This document shows, piece after piece, positions 17,800 through 27,426 of a DNA stretch of 64,000 nucleotides. Source of the DNA: UBA3839 sp902776985. GTDB lineage: Bacteria; Bacteroidota; Bacteroidia; Bacteroidales; Bacteroidaceae. The number at the start of each line of letters is the position of its first letter. Within the stretch, counting starts at the first letter, position 1. A program made the position numbers and the translations under genes. Under the pieces are notes generated by a model that made no database searches, had not been told where the DNA came from, and saw only the letters and a list, made by a program, of their open reading frames with translations. The stretch spans positions 96,703 through 160,702 of the forward strand of contig CACYSD010000007.1 of the NCBI GenBank assembly GCA_902776985.1, given 5' to 3'.

Positions 17800-19047
17800 A
17801 TGAATACACTTCGCGAGGTATGGGACGCCGTCATACGTAATAAGATGCGTATGTTGGCAACAGGCATAGCGGTGGCCAGCGGCATTTTCCTGATGATTGT
17901 GCTACTTGGTGCCGGAAATGGTATTATCCATACCCTTGAACAGGATAGCGAAGGATTGAATCTTGATGCCATAAACATCTGGCCAGGAATAACGTCAAAA
18001 CCATTCAACGGACTTAAAGAGGGTCGTAGCATACAACTGTACGACGATGACCGTAAGATGTTGCAGATGAGCTATAAGGATGATATAGAATCAGCTTCCG
18101 CCCAACTTGAGCACTCTGAGACAGCGAGTACAGGACGTTTTCATATAAGTGTTTCACTTATGGGTGTATTTCCTTCTTACACTGAAGTGGAAAACATTCC
18201 AATACAGCGAGGCAGGTTTCTGAACGAGATTGATATGCGGGAACGTAGGCGAGTAGTTGTGATTGATGAAAAGACCGAGAAGGCTCTTTTTGGGAAAGGT
18301 GTTAACAGCATAGCACGTACGGTGCGTGTCGGAAATTTCGCATACAATATAGTAGGGGTGTATAAGAGCGATTTTGTGTTCAGCAACTCTTCGATGTATG
18401 CACCCTTTACCACCGTCCATGGCATCTACGGAGGTGGTCAGAAGGTAGAGCAAATCACTTTAAAGGCTCGAGCAGGAGGTTCTGAGGAGCAGATGAAAGA
18501 ACTGTCAGAAGGCATACGTCATTCACTTGGCGCTCGTCACGAGTTTGATCCGGAAGACCGCCGAGCTGTGTGGATATGGAATTCAGCCGAAGACAACGCT
18601 TCCATGAATCAATCAAAGAAGATTCTTAATACGTCCTTTTGGATTCTTGGCTTGCTGACTTTGCTGAGTGGCATAGTCGGTGTGAGCAACATCATGCTCA
18701 TTTCTGTAAAAGAAAGGACTCATGAATTCGGAATACGCCGCGCTCTTGGTGCCCGTCCCTGGAGTATCATCCGCATGGTTATGCTGGAGAGTGTGCTGAT
18801 TACCACTTTCTTTGGCTATTGTGGAATGTTTGCCGGTATAGTCTTCTGCGAATGGATGGACAAGTCGGTCGGTTCCACAGTCGTTGATATAGGTGTTTTC
18901 CAACAGCATGTGTTTGTAGATCCGACAGTTGACTTGGGAACGTGTGTTCAAGCCACTATAGTGATGATTATAGCTGGTGCGCTTGCTGGCTTCTTCCCGG
19001 CTAAGCGTGCAGCTCAGGTGAAACCAATAGAAGCACTTAGGGGATAA
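17800..19047 (+). CDS. MacB-like ABC permease, first copy
   Basis: 415 residues. One N-terminal membrane helix (~20-40, ASGIFLMIVLLGAG), a large periplasmic MacB_PCD domain and three C-terminal helices (FtsX domain; from ~270) make up the MacB permease half without the ATPase. The motif ISVKERTHEFGIRRALGA is typical. It lies 22 bases after the ATPase gene and 7 bases before a second permease, so the working exporter is probably a heterodimer. Confidence 0.92.
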   Translation: MNTLREVWDAVIRNKMRMLATGIAVASGIFLMIVLLGAGNGIIHTLEQDSEGLNLDAINIWPGITSKPFNGLKEGRSIQLYDDDRKMLQMSYKDDIESASAQLEHSETASTGRFHISVSLMGVFPSYTEVENIPIQRGRFLNEIDMRERRRVVVIDEKTEKALFGKGVNSIARTVRVGNFAYNIVGVYKSDFVFSNSSMYAPFTTVHGIYGGGQKVEQITLKARAGGSEEQMKELSEGIRHSLGARHEFDPEDRRAVWIWNSAEDNASMNQSKKILNTSFWILGLLTLLSGIVGVSNIMLISVKERTHEFGIRRALGARPWSIIRMVMLESVLITTFFGYCGMFAGIVFCEWMDKSVGSTVVDIGVFQQHVFVDPTVDLGTCVQATIVMIIAGALAGFFPAKRAAQVKPIEALRG

Positions 19048-19054
19048 TAGAAGA

Positions 19055-20329
19055 ATGAAAATACGTCTTTTTGATCTGGACTCCTGGAGCGAGATCGTCG
19101 ATGCTCTTTCTAAGAATCGGCTTCGCTCTTTCCTCACTGCTTTTGGCATTTTCTGGGGCGTTTTCATGCTGGTACTCCTGATGGGAGGAGGTAAAGGACT
19201 GGAGTCGATGTTGGCTAATAATTTTGCAGGATTCGCATCAAATAGCGGATTTATGGGAACTATGCGCACCAGTCGCCCTTATATGGGATTCCGGGAAGGG
19301 CGTGTGTGGGAGTTGGATATGAGCGACATTGACCGTGTGCGCAACTCTGTTCCTGAAATAGAAATACTTACTCCAACCAACAACAGATGGGGGGCCAATG
19401 CTGTTCGAAACAATAAAACCATCTCTGTAAGCATTACTGGAATTTATCCTGACTATCTCAAGGTGAGCAATCCACGACTGAAGGCAGGACGTGTCATCAA
19501 CGATATTGATATAGCTCAGGAACGCAAGGTGTGTATCATCGGTTCCAGAATAGCAGAGGAACTTTTTCCTGGCGAAGATGATATTTGTGGCAAACGTATT
19601 CAAATCGATAATATATATTATACAGTCATCGGACTTAGCGGACGTTCAGGCAATGGTATAAATATCAACGGAAATGCCTTGACTACGGTTGAAATTCCCT
19701 TTACTACAATGCAGCGTGCATATGGCATGGGACAACACATCGGACTATTGACCTATACTGCCCGTCCGGGATATAAGATATCAATGGTGCAAGAGAAAGT
19801 CGAGGCTGTTGTGAAACGTGCACACTGCATCCACCCCGATGATGAGCAGGCTGTATTGAAGGTAAATGCAGAAGCGATGTTTTCACTCGTGGACAACCTG
19901 TTCACGGGAATTAGCATTCTGGTGTGGATGATAGGTCTTGGTACATTGCTTAGCGGTGCTATAGGCGTTAGCAATATCATGATGGTAACGGTGAGGGAAC
20001 GCACTACTGAAATCGGAATCCGCCGTGCCATCGGTGCAACTCCAATAATGATTCTTCGCCAAATCATCAGTGAGAGTGTCTTACTAACATTGATTGCAGG
20101 GTTGAGTGGCATTCTCTTTTCCGTGCTGATTTTGCATGTAGTGGAGACTGCAGTGAACGCTTCGCCTACAGATGCGGCAGATCCAGCAAACGCCACTTTT
20201 CAGATATCATTCTGGTTGGCTATTGGGGCAGCGGCTATCATTGCTTTGCTTGGCGTTGTTGCAGGTATCGCTCCTGCTATAAGAGCGATGAAGATAAAGC
20301 CTGTTGAAGCGATGAGGGATGATGAATAA
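19055..20329 (+). CDS. MacB-like ABC permease, second copy
   Basis: 424 residues with the same MacB layout as the preceding gene: N-terminal helix around FWGVFMLVLLMGGG, periplasmic domain, and three C-terminal helices with VTVRERTTEIGIRRAIGA. The two permeases are clearly paralogous but diverged, consistent with an obligate pair served by the single ATPase at 17061. Confidence 0.92.
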   Translation: MKIRLFDLDSWSEIVDALSKNRLRSFLTAFGIFWGVFMLVLLMGGGKGLESMLANNFAGFASNSGFMGTMRTSRPYMGFREGRVWELDMSDIDRVRNSVPEIEILTPTNNRWGANAVRNNKTISVSITGIYPDYLKVSNPRLKAGRVINDIDIAQERKVCIIGSRIAEELFPGEDDICGKRIQIDNIYYTVIGLSGRSGNGININGNALTTVEIPFTTMQRAYGMGQHIGLLTYTARPGYKISMVQEKVEAVVKRAHCIHPDDEQAVLKVNAEAMFSLVDNLFTGISILVWMIGLGTLLSGAIGVSNIMMVTVRERTTEIGIRRAIGATPIMILRQIISESVLLTLIAGLSGILFSVLILHVVETAVNASPTDAADPANATFQISFWLAIGAAAIIALLGVVAGIAPAIRAMKIKPVEAMRDDE

Positions 20330-20354
20330 AAGACATAATTTATTTTAAAAAAAT

Positions 20355-21455
20355 ATGAGAAAAATTCTAAAATGGGTTGGCGTAGCAGCCATTGCACTTG
20401 TCTTTATAGGGACTTTCATGTTTCTCTATCAAAAGTCACAGCCTCGTATTGTAAGGTACGAAATAAACATTGTCACAGTCAAAGACCTTGAAAAGAGTAC
20501 AATCGTTACTGGCAAGGTAGAACCGCGCGACGAAGTTAATATCAAACCACAGATATCAGGCATTATCGCAGAACTGTATAAACAGCCAGGACAGACAGTA
20601 AAGAAGGATGAAGTGATAGCAAAGGTGAAGGTTATTCCTGATATGGGAAATCTGTCGTCGGCAGAGAATCGTGTGCGCCTGGCAGAACTCTCGCTCTCTC
20701 AGGCTCGTACTGATTTTACCCGTATGCAGAATCTCAAACGTGAGAAGGTGGTGACAGACGAAGAGTATGAGAACAGCGAACTTAAATACCATCAGGCAGA
20801 AGAGGAACTTAAGAACGCCAAGGATGCACTTAATATCGTGCGTGAGGGAGTGTCATTGTCAAATGCACAGATGAGCACAACACTTATCCGTAGCACCATA
20901 GACGGACTCATTCTCGATATTCCTGTGAAAGTAGGAAACAGTGTTATTCTCAGCAACTCTTTCAATGACGGAACCACAATCGCAACCATTGCCAATATGC
21001 AGGACCTTATCTTCAAGGGGAAGATTGACGAGACGGAAGTCGGACGCCTCACAGAGGGCATGCCTGTTGTGATAAGCATAGGAGCATTGCCTGACGTGCG
21101 ACTTGACGCAACACTGGAATATATCTCTCCGAAGGGGGTAGAGGAGAATGGTGCAAATCAGTTTGAAATCAAAGCTGCCATAACCATCCCGCAAGGTGTG
21201 AAAATTCGTTCAGGCTACAGTGCCAACGGCGAGATCGTACTGCAAAAAGTGCAAAAAGCTATTACCATCCCTGAAGCCTCTCTTTATTTCCAGGGCGATA
21301 CTACTCTTGTGTATGTGCTAACCGACAGTAATGACGGTCAGCAGCACTTTCAGAAGCGAGTTGTCACTACTGGAGTAAGCGATGGAATAGATATAGAGAT
21401 AAAGAAGGGACTGAAACAAGGTGAGAAGATACGTGGAATAGAAATAATCGAATAG
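20355..21455 (+). CDS. Periplasmic adaptor (HlyD/MacA family) of the exporter
   Basis: 366 residues. An N-terminal membrane anchor (~7-25) is followed by a lipoyl/barrel-sandwich half (VEPRDEVNIKPQISGII), an alpha-helical hairpin (~100-170, E/K-rich), the second lipoyl half and a beta-barrel domain. This is the MacA-type membrane fusion protein linking the inner-membrane permease to TolC. It is placed between the permease and tolC-like genes as expected. Confidence 0.92.
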   Translation: MRKILKWVGVAAIALVFIGTFMFLYQKSQPRIVRYEINIVTVKDLEKSTIVTGKVEPRDEVNIKPQISGIIAELYKQPGQTVKKDEVIAKVKVIPDMGNLSSAENRVRLAELSLSQARTDFTRMQNLKREKVVTDEEYENSELKYHQAEEELKNAKDALNIVREGVSLSNAQMSTTLIRSTIDGLILDIPVKVGNSVILSNSFNDGTTIATIANMQDLIFKGKIDETEVGRLTEGMPVVISIGALPDVRLDATLEYISPKGVEENGANQFEIKAAITIPQGVKIRSGYSANGEIVLQKVQKAITIPEASLYFQGDTTLVYVLTDSNDGQQHFQKRVVTTGVSDGIDIEIKKGLKQGEKIRGIEIIE

Positions 21456-21459
21456 GAGC

Positions 21460-22785
21460 ATGAAAAAGATTCTGTTAACCCTTGTGGCACTTGCTTCAGT
21501 GTGCCATGCTACTGCTCAGACAAATTCCGCATGGACTTTGCGTCAGTGCGTAGAATATGCCATTGAACACAACATAACTGTGAAGCAGCGAGAAAACAGT
21601 GTGAAGGCATCCGAAGTCGAACTGAGCACAGCTCGCAATTCCCGGCTTCCAGACCTTCACGCTTCGGCTAATCAGAGTTTTAATTTTGGACGAGGACTGA
21701 CTTCCATGAACACTTACACCAATCGCAATACTCAAAGCACGGGATTCGATATGGGAACAAGTGTGCCGCTCTATACAGGTGGACAGATTTCAGGAACGAT
21801 AGCTGTAAGCCGAATCAACCTGGAGGTGGCAATGGCTGATTTGGAACGTGCTCGTGAAGACATCAGCCTTCAGGTGGTATCTACCTATTTACAGGTGCTT
21901 TATCAGCGGGAATTGCTCAATGTGGCAAAAGAACAGCTGAATTTAAGCAAGGAACAACTGAGACGTATTGAAGTGCTGTACAACAATGGTAAGGCGTCCT
22001 CTGCAGACGTGGCAGAGGCTCGCGCTGCGGTGGCAAATGATGAACTTTCAGTTACCCAGCAGAATAATGCACATCAGCTTGCACTTCTTGACCTTGTACA
22101 ATTGCTTGAGATCAACTCTCCTGAGGGATTCGACATAGACTATGATATCATTGCGGATACATCTCTCTTGCCAGATTCATTAACTGCCATTACCATGCCT
22201 TCTCTCTTGCTCACCGAGCAACGCCCTGCGCTAAGGGCTGAAGTACTGAAGCTACAGGGTGCCCAACGTAGTGTGCGGACTGCTAAAAGTGGTTACTATC
22301 CCAATATCAGCCTTAGTGCAGGACTGGGGTCGAGCTACTATAAAACGAGTGGATTCCAGGCGGAATCTTTTGGCAAGCAGCTCGATAACAACTTTAACAG
22401 ATATGTGGGAGTGTCGTTATCGGTGCCTGTCTTTAACCGCTTCTCAACGCGTAATTCCGTGAGACAGGCGCGACTGCAGGTGGAGAATCAGCAGCTTACA
22501 CTTGAAAACACACGCAATTCACTGTATAAGGAGATGCAGCAGGCATATTACAATGCCCTTGCGGCACAACGGCAGTACTGTGCCAGCAGCACAGCTGCGG
22601 ATGCTGCTCAGGAAGCTTTCCGCTTAGTACAACACAAATATGAGAATGGTAAGGCTACACAGACGGAATACGAGGAATCACGTACACGTATGCTGAAAGC
22701 GGTGGCTGATCTGCTTCAAGCCAAATACACATATATTTTCAGAAGCAAAATCCTCAATTTCTATCAGGGAGAGCCTCTCTGCTGA
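21460..22785 (+). CDS. TolC-family outer-membrane efflux protein
   Basis: 441 residues. A signal peptide (MKKILLTLVALASVCHATAQ) is followed by two repeats of the TolC fold with long coiled helices (VEYAIEHNITVKQRE..., and the second half from ~240). It starts four bases after the adaptor gene. It completes a tripartite exporter whose substrate cannot be told from sequence; macrolides, peptides or lipoproteins are all possible for MacB systems. Confidence 0.93.
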   Translation: MKKILLTLVALASVCHATAQTNSAWTLRQCVEYAIEHNITVKQRENSVKASEVELSTARNSRLPDLHASANQSFNFGRGLTSMNTYTNRNTQSTGFDMGTSVPLYTGGQISGTIAVSRINLEVAMADLERAREDISLQVVSTYLQVLYQRELLNVAKEQLNLSKEQLRRIEVLYNNGKASSADVAEARAAVANDELSVTQQNNAHQLALLDLVQLLEINSPEGFDIDYDIIADTSLLPDSLTAITMPSLLLTEQRPALRAEVLKLQGAQRSVRTAKSGYYPNISLSAGLGSSYYKTSGFQAESFGKQLDNNFNRYVGVSLSVPVFNRFSTRNSVRQARLQVENQQLTLENTRNSLYKEMQQAYYNALAAQRQYCASSTAADAAQEAFRLVQHKYENGKATQTEYEESRTRMLKAVADLLQAKYTYIFRSKILNFYQGEPLC

Positions 22786-22788
22786 TAA

Positions 22789-23262
22789 TCATTCATTTCC
22801 CAGCACCGTTTCGGCGTTGGGAATTTCTTTTAGAAACTCGTAGGTCTGACGCTCATAATCCATACGGCAGGCGAAATGATGCATGCCGTTGCTCACAACC
22901 AGATAATCAACGTGCATGACCATATTGTAGCGGCATATCTGGTCAAACACTCGTTGAGTGATTTCAACCGACGGACGCTTGTATTCCAAAATCATGCGCG
23001 GACGCAGCTGCTTGTCATAGACCACAGTGTCGCACCTGCGACTCATCCCGTTAAGGCTCAGAGACACCTCATTTGCTGTCAATGAAGACGAAAAACCATA
23101 GTTCGTCAGCAGCATATTGACAAAGTGCTGGCGAACCCATTCCTCAGGTGTCAATGCCACAAATCGCTGACGGAGTGTGTCGAATATCCTGACATTCTTG
23201 CCCTCACGACGGATGTTGGCATTAAAAGGCGGAAGGTTCAAAGTAGGAAAGGGATTATTCAT
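22789..23262 (-). CDS. HsdR N-terminal-like PD-(D/E)xK domain protein
   Basis: 157 residues, convergent with the tolC-like gene (three bases apart). It resembles the stand-alone type I restriction enzyme R N-terminal domain family (HSDR_N_2). The putative catalytic motif is D78 (RRCDTVVYD) followed by E-Y-K (ILEYKRPS), the D...ExK pattern of this nuclease fold. No methylase or specificity partner is adjacent, so it is probably not part of a restriction system; such proteins are common single-copy genes in Bacteroidales near holA. Confidence 0.82.
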   Translation of the reverse strand: MNNPFPTLNLPPFNANIRREGKNVRIFDTLRQRFVALTPEEWVRQHFVNMLLTNYGFSSSLTANEVSLSLNGMSRRCDTVVYDKQLRPRMILEYKRPSVEITQRVFDQICRYNMVMHVDYLVVSNGMHHFACRMDYERQTYEFLKEIPNAETVLGNE

Positions 23263-23308
23263 AACAGGTTTTTCGTTGCTTTTACTTTATTTATTGATGC
23301 GAATTCGC

Positions 23309-23316
23309 TATATTTG
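23309..23316 (+). promoter_or_regulatory. -7 box for holA
   Basis: TATATTTG, 48 bases upstream of the holA ATG; a -33 TTTG at the right distance was not found. Confidence 0.45.
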
Positions 23317-23363
23317 CACAATATCTCGCATAATGCGTGACAAAATTAACATAAAAATCCGAT

Positions 23364-24401
23364 ATGGCAAAGAAACTGACTGCAGGAACTAACATTTCCC
23401 ACCGTGATATCATCACAGCGATACGCAATGGGGAATATGCACCCATTTACCTGCTCATGGGGGAGGAGTCCTATTACATCGACCGTATTGCCAACTTCAT
23501 CGCTGACAATATTCTCACGGAAGAGGAGAAGGGATTCAACCTTATAACCATGTATTGTACACGCGAAACGAATGTCGCTGACATTATCAATTCTGCGAAG
23601 AAATATCCGATGATGTCCAAATATCAGATTTTAATTGTTAAGGAATGTCAAAACCTGTTAAAGTTCGACGATCTCCAATTTTATGCCCAAAAACCTCTCG
23701 AATCAACCATTCTGGTGCTCTGCTACAAGAATGGGACCGTGGATCGGCGCAAGAAAACCGTCGCCATGATAGAGAAAGTCGGGGTAGTGTACGAAAGCAA
23801 GAAATTGAGGGACGGACAACTGCCCACATTCATCGATGAATACCTGCAGCGCAAGAAAGTGACCATTGAGGATCGTGCCAGAATGATGCTTGTAGATAGT
23901 ATAGGCTCTGACCTCAACCGCATGGCAAGTGAGCTTGACAAGCTTTATGTCACTCTGCCAGAGGGTGTTAACCGCATCACTCCAGAGCTGATAGAAAAGA
24001 ATATAGGTATAAGCAAGGAGTTTAATAACTTCGAATTACGCAATGCCATCATCGAACGTAATGTATTCAAAGCCAATCAGATAATCAATTATTTCAATGA
24101 TAATCCCAAGGATAATGCTCCTGTGGTGACGATTGCCATGCTTTTCAACTTCTTTGCGGGTGTGATGCAGGCATACTATGCTCCTGTAAAGACTGAGCAG
24201 GGGCTGATGGAGCAGCTGGAACTGCGCAACAGCTGGCAGTTACGCGATTATCAGAATGCCATGCGCAACTATTCAGCTTTGAAGACAATGCAGATTATCG
24301 GTCAACTGCGCCAGGCGGACGCAAAATTGAAGGGTATAGAGAAGGGGAGTACAACCGATGCTGATATCATGCGTGAGCTGATTTATTTTATACTTCATTG
24401 A
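23364..24401 (+). CDS. holA: DNA polymerase III delta subunit
   Basis: 345 residues, matching the Bacteroidetes HolA pattern: YAPIYLLMGEESYYIDRIA near the N-terminus, the AAA+-like middle (STILVLCYKNGTVDRRKK) and the C-terminal collar domain (LGIGISKEFN-like and QLRQADAKLKGIE). Delta opens the beta clamp in the clamp-loader complex. The gene is followed directly by an A-rich dispersed repeat (24394-24445) that overlaps its last codons. Confidence 0.93.
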   Translation: MAKKLTAGTNISHRDIITAIRNGEYAPIYLLMGEESYYIDRIANFIADNILTEEEKGFNLITMYCTRETNVADIINSAKKYPMMSKYQILIVKECQNLLKFDDLQFYAQKPLESTILVLCYKNGTVDRRKKTVAMIEKVGVVYESKKLRDGQLPTFIDEYLQRKKVTIEDRARMMLVDSIGSDLNRMASELDKLYVTLPEGVNRITPELIEKNIGISKEFNNFELRNAIIERNVFKANQIINYFNDNPKDNAPVVTIAMLFNFFAGVMQAYYAPVKTEQGLMEQLELRNSWQLRDYQNAMRNYSALKTMQIIGQLRQADAKLKGIEKGSTTDADIMRELIYFILH

Positions 24402-24445
24402 AAAACTTAAAAACTTAAAAACTTAAAAACTTAAGAACTTAAAAG
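24394..24445 (+). repeat. A-rich dispersed repeat after holA
   Basis: Four AAAAACTTAAAAACTT-type units beginning at the holA stop codon. Same family as 4383-4481. Confidence 0.8.
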
Positions 24446-24455
24446 CATAAAAATC

Positions 24456-24560
24456 TTTGACAAAAATCGTGATTGCTTATTTTTGACAATCAAATTAACC
24501 CTAAAAACATACTCAAAAAACATGATTTTCCATCCCTGAAATAGGGCTGGAATTTTTTTT
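24456..24560 (+). ncRNA. Candidate very short transcript (promoter plus terminator)
   Basis: TTTG (24456-24459), 18 bases, TATTTTTG (24478-24485) resembles a promoter. About 45 bases on, TTCCATCCCT (24528-24537) pairs with AGGGCTGGAA (24543-24552), followed by eight T, a strong intrinsic terminator. The predicted RNA is about 70 nt. The hairpin may simply be the holA terminator. Confidence 0.35.
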
Positions 24561-25218
24561 GCACTTTTTTTGAAACAAAAAATAATGTGCTTTTCTGACT
24601 ATAAATCTGTGCGTTATATCGAAAAGTAGGCTCTGAGAATCGTGCAAAAATGTGCAGTTTTATACGTTGATAAGAATACTCTCAAATTGCCTGAAACAGT
24701 CATCTTCGTGTTTTGCAAAAGTAAAATTTAACTTTTGTTTAGTTTTATATGTGCAAATACCGTTTAAGAATCTGAAACCACAGAGTTTGTAAATGTAAAA
24801 TTGTTTTAGGTTTGTTTATGTAAAAATGGGATCAGTTGGTGCTTTTTACAAAAGTGAATTATTTAAGAATCTAAACTTTACAAATACAAAGCTTTATTTA
24901 TTCTTTATCAGATTTTTGGTATAACTATAAGAAAATCAGTGGAAAATATGTGTTTGTTAATGATTAGGTGTATTTGTATATGCAAAATATAGACGATTTT
25001 GCAGCTTTTTGCCATATTTTGGCTGAAATTGGCTCTATATTACTCATTAAGGATGAATTAGTTAATTTTTTAAGGAGAAGTAACAATATAAATGTAAAAT
25101 CTGTGCTATTTCATGTTTGTAAAGGCTTTTGCTTAATAATTATTAATTCTACACTTTACATTTGTATTTTAGATTTGCGATTATTTATTTTATTCCTCTT
25201 AATTATTTTGTAAAATGT
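24561..25218. other. Long AT-rich intergenic region with repeated TTTGTAAA octamers
   Basis: No convincing gene. TTTGTAAA or its complement TTTACAAA occurs at 24786, 24845, 24877, 25116, 25207, 25227 and 25246, the last three 19-20 bases apart and overlapping the promoter of the XRE gene. An 81-codon frame at 24968-25213 is AT-biased and hydrophobic and is not called. Confidence 0.5.
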
Positions 25219-25249
25219 TTTGTAGTTTTGTAAATCTGTCGTAACTTTG
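25219..25249 (+). promoter_or_regulatory. Promoter of the XRE regulator gene
   Basis: TTTG (25219-25222), exactly 19 bases, TAACTTTG (25242-25249). TTTGTAAA octamers overlap or flank both boxes, so autoregulation by the encoded regulator is plausible. Confidence 0.65.
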
Positions 25250-25329
25250 TAAAATCGTTAGAAAAGGGGTAATTTTCTCCTGTTCCTAACTCTTTAGAAT
25301 TATCAAATCAATTTTTTACTACTTTTCTC

Positions 25330-25920
25330 ATGAACGATACCCAGAGAATTTTGGAAATAATGCGAGTGAAGAATTTGTCGAATATTCAATTCAGTTCCAT
25401 CACCGGTATTTCACCCGCTACCCTCTCACAGTTGACAAGTGGTCGAAGTAACCCCACTCATACAATTTTTAAAAAAATAGTATCTGCCTTTCCAGATATA
25501 AATCCGTCATGGATTGCTTTCGGAATTGGTGAAATGTTTGTCTCGGGTGCTGATGTTTCTGGTCAACCCCCAATCCAGGTTGATTCTTCTACTAATGTAG
25601 CCGATGATAATTTCTCTTTTGATTCTGATCCTTCTTTTGTTCAGCCCGAGAAACCGGCTCCTGCACAGGTAATTCCTTCCCATAATCCTGTAAATGCAGC
25701 CTCTAACCAAGCTGGAAAGCACATAGATGCAGCGGTTCAGCCTAATATGTTTGATAAAGAGGATTCCCATCAGGTGGATCTCTCAGCAACTTCTCTATCT
25801 GCTATCTCTGCTGCTGTAAAGGAGGTAATGACCCAGGAACGACGTCCTCAGCGTCGCATTATGGAGGTTCGTATCTTCTTCGATGACGGTACTTACGAGT
25901 CATTCGGCGGACCTAAATGA
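25330..25920 (+). CDS. XRE-family helix-turn-helix regulator
   Basis: 196 residues. Residues ~4-65 are a lambda-repressor-like HTH (FSSITGISPATLSQLTSGRS NPT segment, then SAFPDINPSWIAFGIGEMF, a phrase typical of Bacteroidetes XRE proteins). The centre (~70-165) is low-complexity linker, and the C-terminus (RRIMEVRIFFDDGTYESFGGPK) is a short conserved motif probably used for oligomerisation or a partner. No peptidase domain. The target is unknown; the promoter octamers suggest self-control. Confidence 0.85.
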   Translation: MNDTQRILEIMRVKNLSNIQFSSITGISPATLSQLTSGRSNPTHTIFKKIVSAFPDINPSWIAFGIGEMFVSGADVSGQPPIQVDSSTNVADDNFSFDSDPSFVQPEKPAPAQVIPSHNPVNAASNQAGKHIDAAVQPNMFDKEDSHQVDLSATSLSAISAAVKEVMTQERRPQRRIMEVRIFFDDGTYESFGGPK

Positions 25921-25974
25921 AGTTGAAATGTGCAGATGTCGAATAAGCCTCTTGTAGGTTTATTGTAAAGAAAT

Positions 25975-26020
25975 AGCCAACTGTTAATTTGTTTGCGAAA
26001 ATTAACAGTTGGCTTTATTT
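25975..26020 (+). terminator. Terminator of the XRE gene
   Basis: AGCCAACTGTTAATTT (25975-25990) pairs with AAATTAACAGTTGGCT (25999-26014), a perfect 16-base stem, followed by a T-rich run. Confidence 0.93.
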
Positions 26021-26220
26021 TATTTTGATAATTCTTAAATTAGTTTTTTGCTTTTTTGTATTTCTTATAGGGAAAAAGTAAATTTCATCCGTTTTTTTCT
26101 CAATTTGATGGTTAAGTATCAAATATTTGATTCAACGTCTTCAAACATTCATCACTATATACCACTTTTCTTTTATTATTTCCTCTATCGCTTAAGTTAA
26201 AAGCGATAAAAAACATTTAT

Positions 26221-26278
26221 TATATGGCTTCCAGTAGCTTCGGTGGATTCCGAAGTCGAACGAGGCCATATATTTTTT
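26221..26278. terminator. Two-stem hairpin with T-run in the gap before the patatin gene
   Basis: TATATGGC (26221-26228) pairs with GCCATATA (26265-26272). Nested inside, CTTCGG (26238-26243) pairs with CCGAAG (26250-26255). A T-run follows on the plus strand. It could end leftward transcription of the patatin gene or act as a second terminator for the XRE gene. The rest of 26020-26356 is AT-rich, with an imperfect GTTATCGTTAAGGTTATGG repeat and no gene. Confidence 0.5.
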
Positions 26279-26356
26279 GCAAAAACTAATACGAGTAAAA
26301 CGACAAATAACTATTAACGTTTTCGTTATCGTTAAGGTTATGGTTATCGTTGTGGT

Positions 26357-27415
26357 TTAGTTCAAGGTATAGATGCGGAGTTTGAGGCGTTTCAGGGCTA
26401 ATTCTTTCTTTTTCCCTGCAATTGTGCCTGAATCTATCATTGCCTCTATGCTTTTTTCTGTAAAACTGTAGGCTTCGTAGCCATTGAGGTTGGGACGGAT
26501 ATAGAGATCCACATCCTTGAGGTTTTGCTTGTATTTTGTTATGTCGGGACGTGAGAGAACCCAGTCAAGCGCTTCGCCTAATCCAAGGGATTGGCTCAGC
26601 TTTAGTGTTGGATCATCAGGCGTGTTCTGTGTGAGGTCAACAGCAATCACTATATCAGCTCCCATTGCCTTAACAACATCAACAGGGAGGTTGTTCATCA
26701 CTCCGCCGTCGAGGAGTGTTTTCTTGCCTATTTTGACCGCTTTGAAATACGTTGGAATAGCCATGCTTGCACGCATTGCCATAGCGAGGTCTCCACTGTG
26801 CAGAACTACCTCGTTTTTGGGGTTTATGCCTTGAAATTCGGTAGCTACGCAGCGGAAGGGAATACGTGTCTGCTGGAATGTCTCAACCCCCTTCTTTGTA
26901 GTAAGACGGCGCAGTAGGTTGACAATGCTGTCGCCAGCCACGATTCCATTGCCGAAAAACTGATCGAACGACTGATTGAGATTAAGTGTTGACGCTGATA
27001 GTGGAATGCCGAATATATAGGTTGTACCGCCTTCGTTGCGAAAAGCGGTGGTGTTGAGTTCCGTGCGACGGTCTGTAAGGAGGTCAAGCCATTCCTGAGA
27101 GCGGAATAGCGAGTCTATTGCGTCTGCAGAGTAACCGCAGGCGTACAGGCCTCCGACGATGGCTCCGATACTTGTTCCGGCGATGTAGTCAACGGGTATT
27201 CCAGCCTTCTCTATGGCTTTCAGAGCGCCAACGTGGGCTGCACCCTTGGCTCCGCCACCACCAAGCACAAGTCCCACTTTGAGGTGTGGAGCATCCTGTG
27301 GAATAGTGGTGGTTTGTGCGTTAAAACTGTGGTTGCATGTAGCGGCAAGGGTTATGCCTAAGGCAATGAATACAGTCGCAACAATTAATAAAATGGTCTT
27401 CTTTTTCAGTGTCAT
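26357..27415 (-). CDS. Patatin-like phospholipase
   Basis: 352 residues. An N-terminal membrane anchor or signal (~6-27) precedes a patatin domain with the oxyanion loop GGGGAKG (52-58), nucleophile S82 in GTSIG, and the catalytic Asp in DGGVMNN near residue 236. The Ser-Asp dyad is complete, so lipid acyl hydrolase activity is likely, with location in the periplasm or inner-membrane face. It is the last gene of the leftward purD cluster, 11 bases after the ABC ATPase gene. Confidence 0.92.
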   Translation of the reverse strand: MTLKKKTILLIVATVFIALGITLAATCNHSFNAQTTTIPQDAPHLKVGLVLGGGGAKGAAHVGALKAIEKAGIPVDYIAGTSIGAIVGGLYACGYSADAIDSLFRSQEWLDLLTDRRTELNTTAFRNEGGTTYIFGIPLSASTLNLNQSFDQFFGNGIVAGDSIVNLLRRLTTKKGVETFQQTRIPFRCVATEFQGINPKNEVVLHSGDLAMAMRASMAIPTYFKAVKIGKKTLLDGGVMNNLPVDVVKAMGADIVIAVDLTQNTPDDPTLKLSQSLGLGEALDWVLSRPDITKYKQNLKDVDLYIRPNLNGYEAYSFTEKSIEAMIDSGTIAGKKKELALKRLKLRIYTLN

Positions 27416-27426
27416 CCTTATGGTGT

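Noticed and set aside
22789..23262. Second restriction system based on the HsdR_N-like gene
   Set aside because: No methylase, specificity or helicase partner nearby; it is a stand-alone gene next to holA.
24968..25213. 81-codon hydrophobic frame in the gap before the XRE gene
   Set aside because: Composition follows the AT-rich background; no recognised motif or neighbouring partner.
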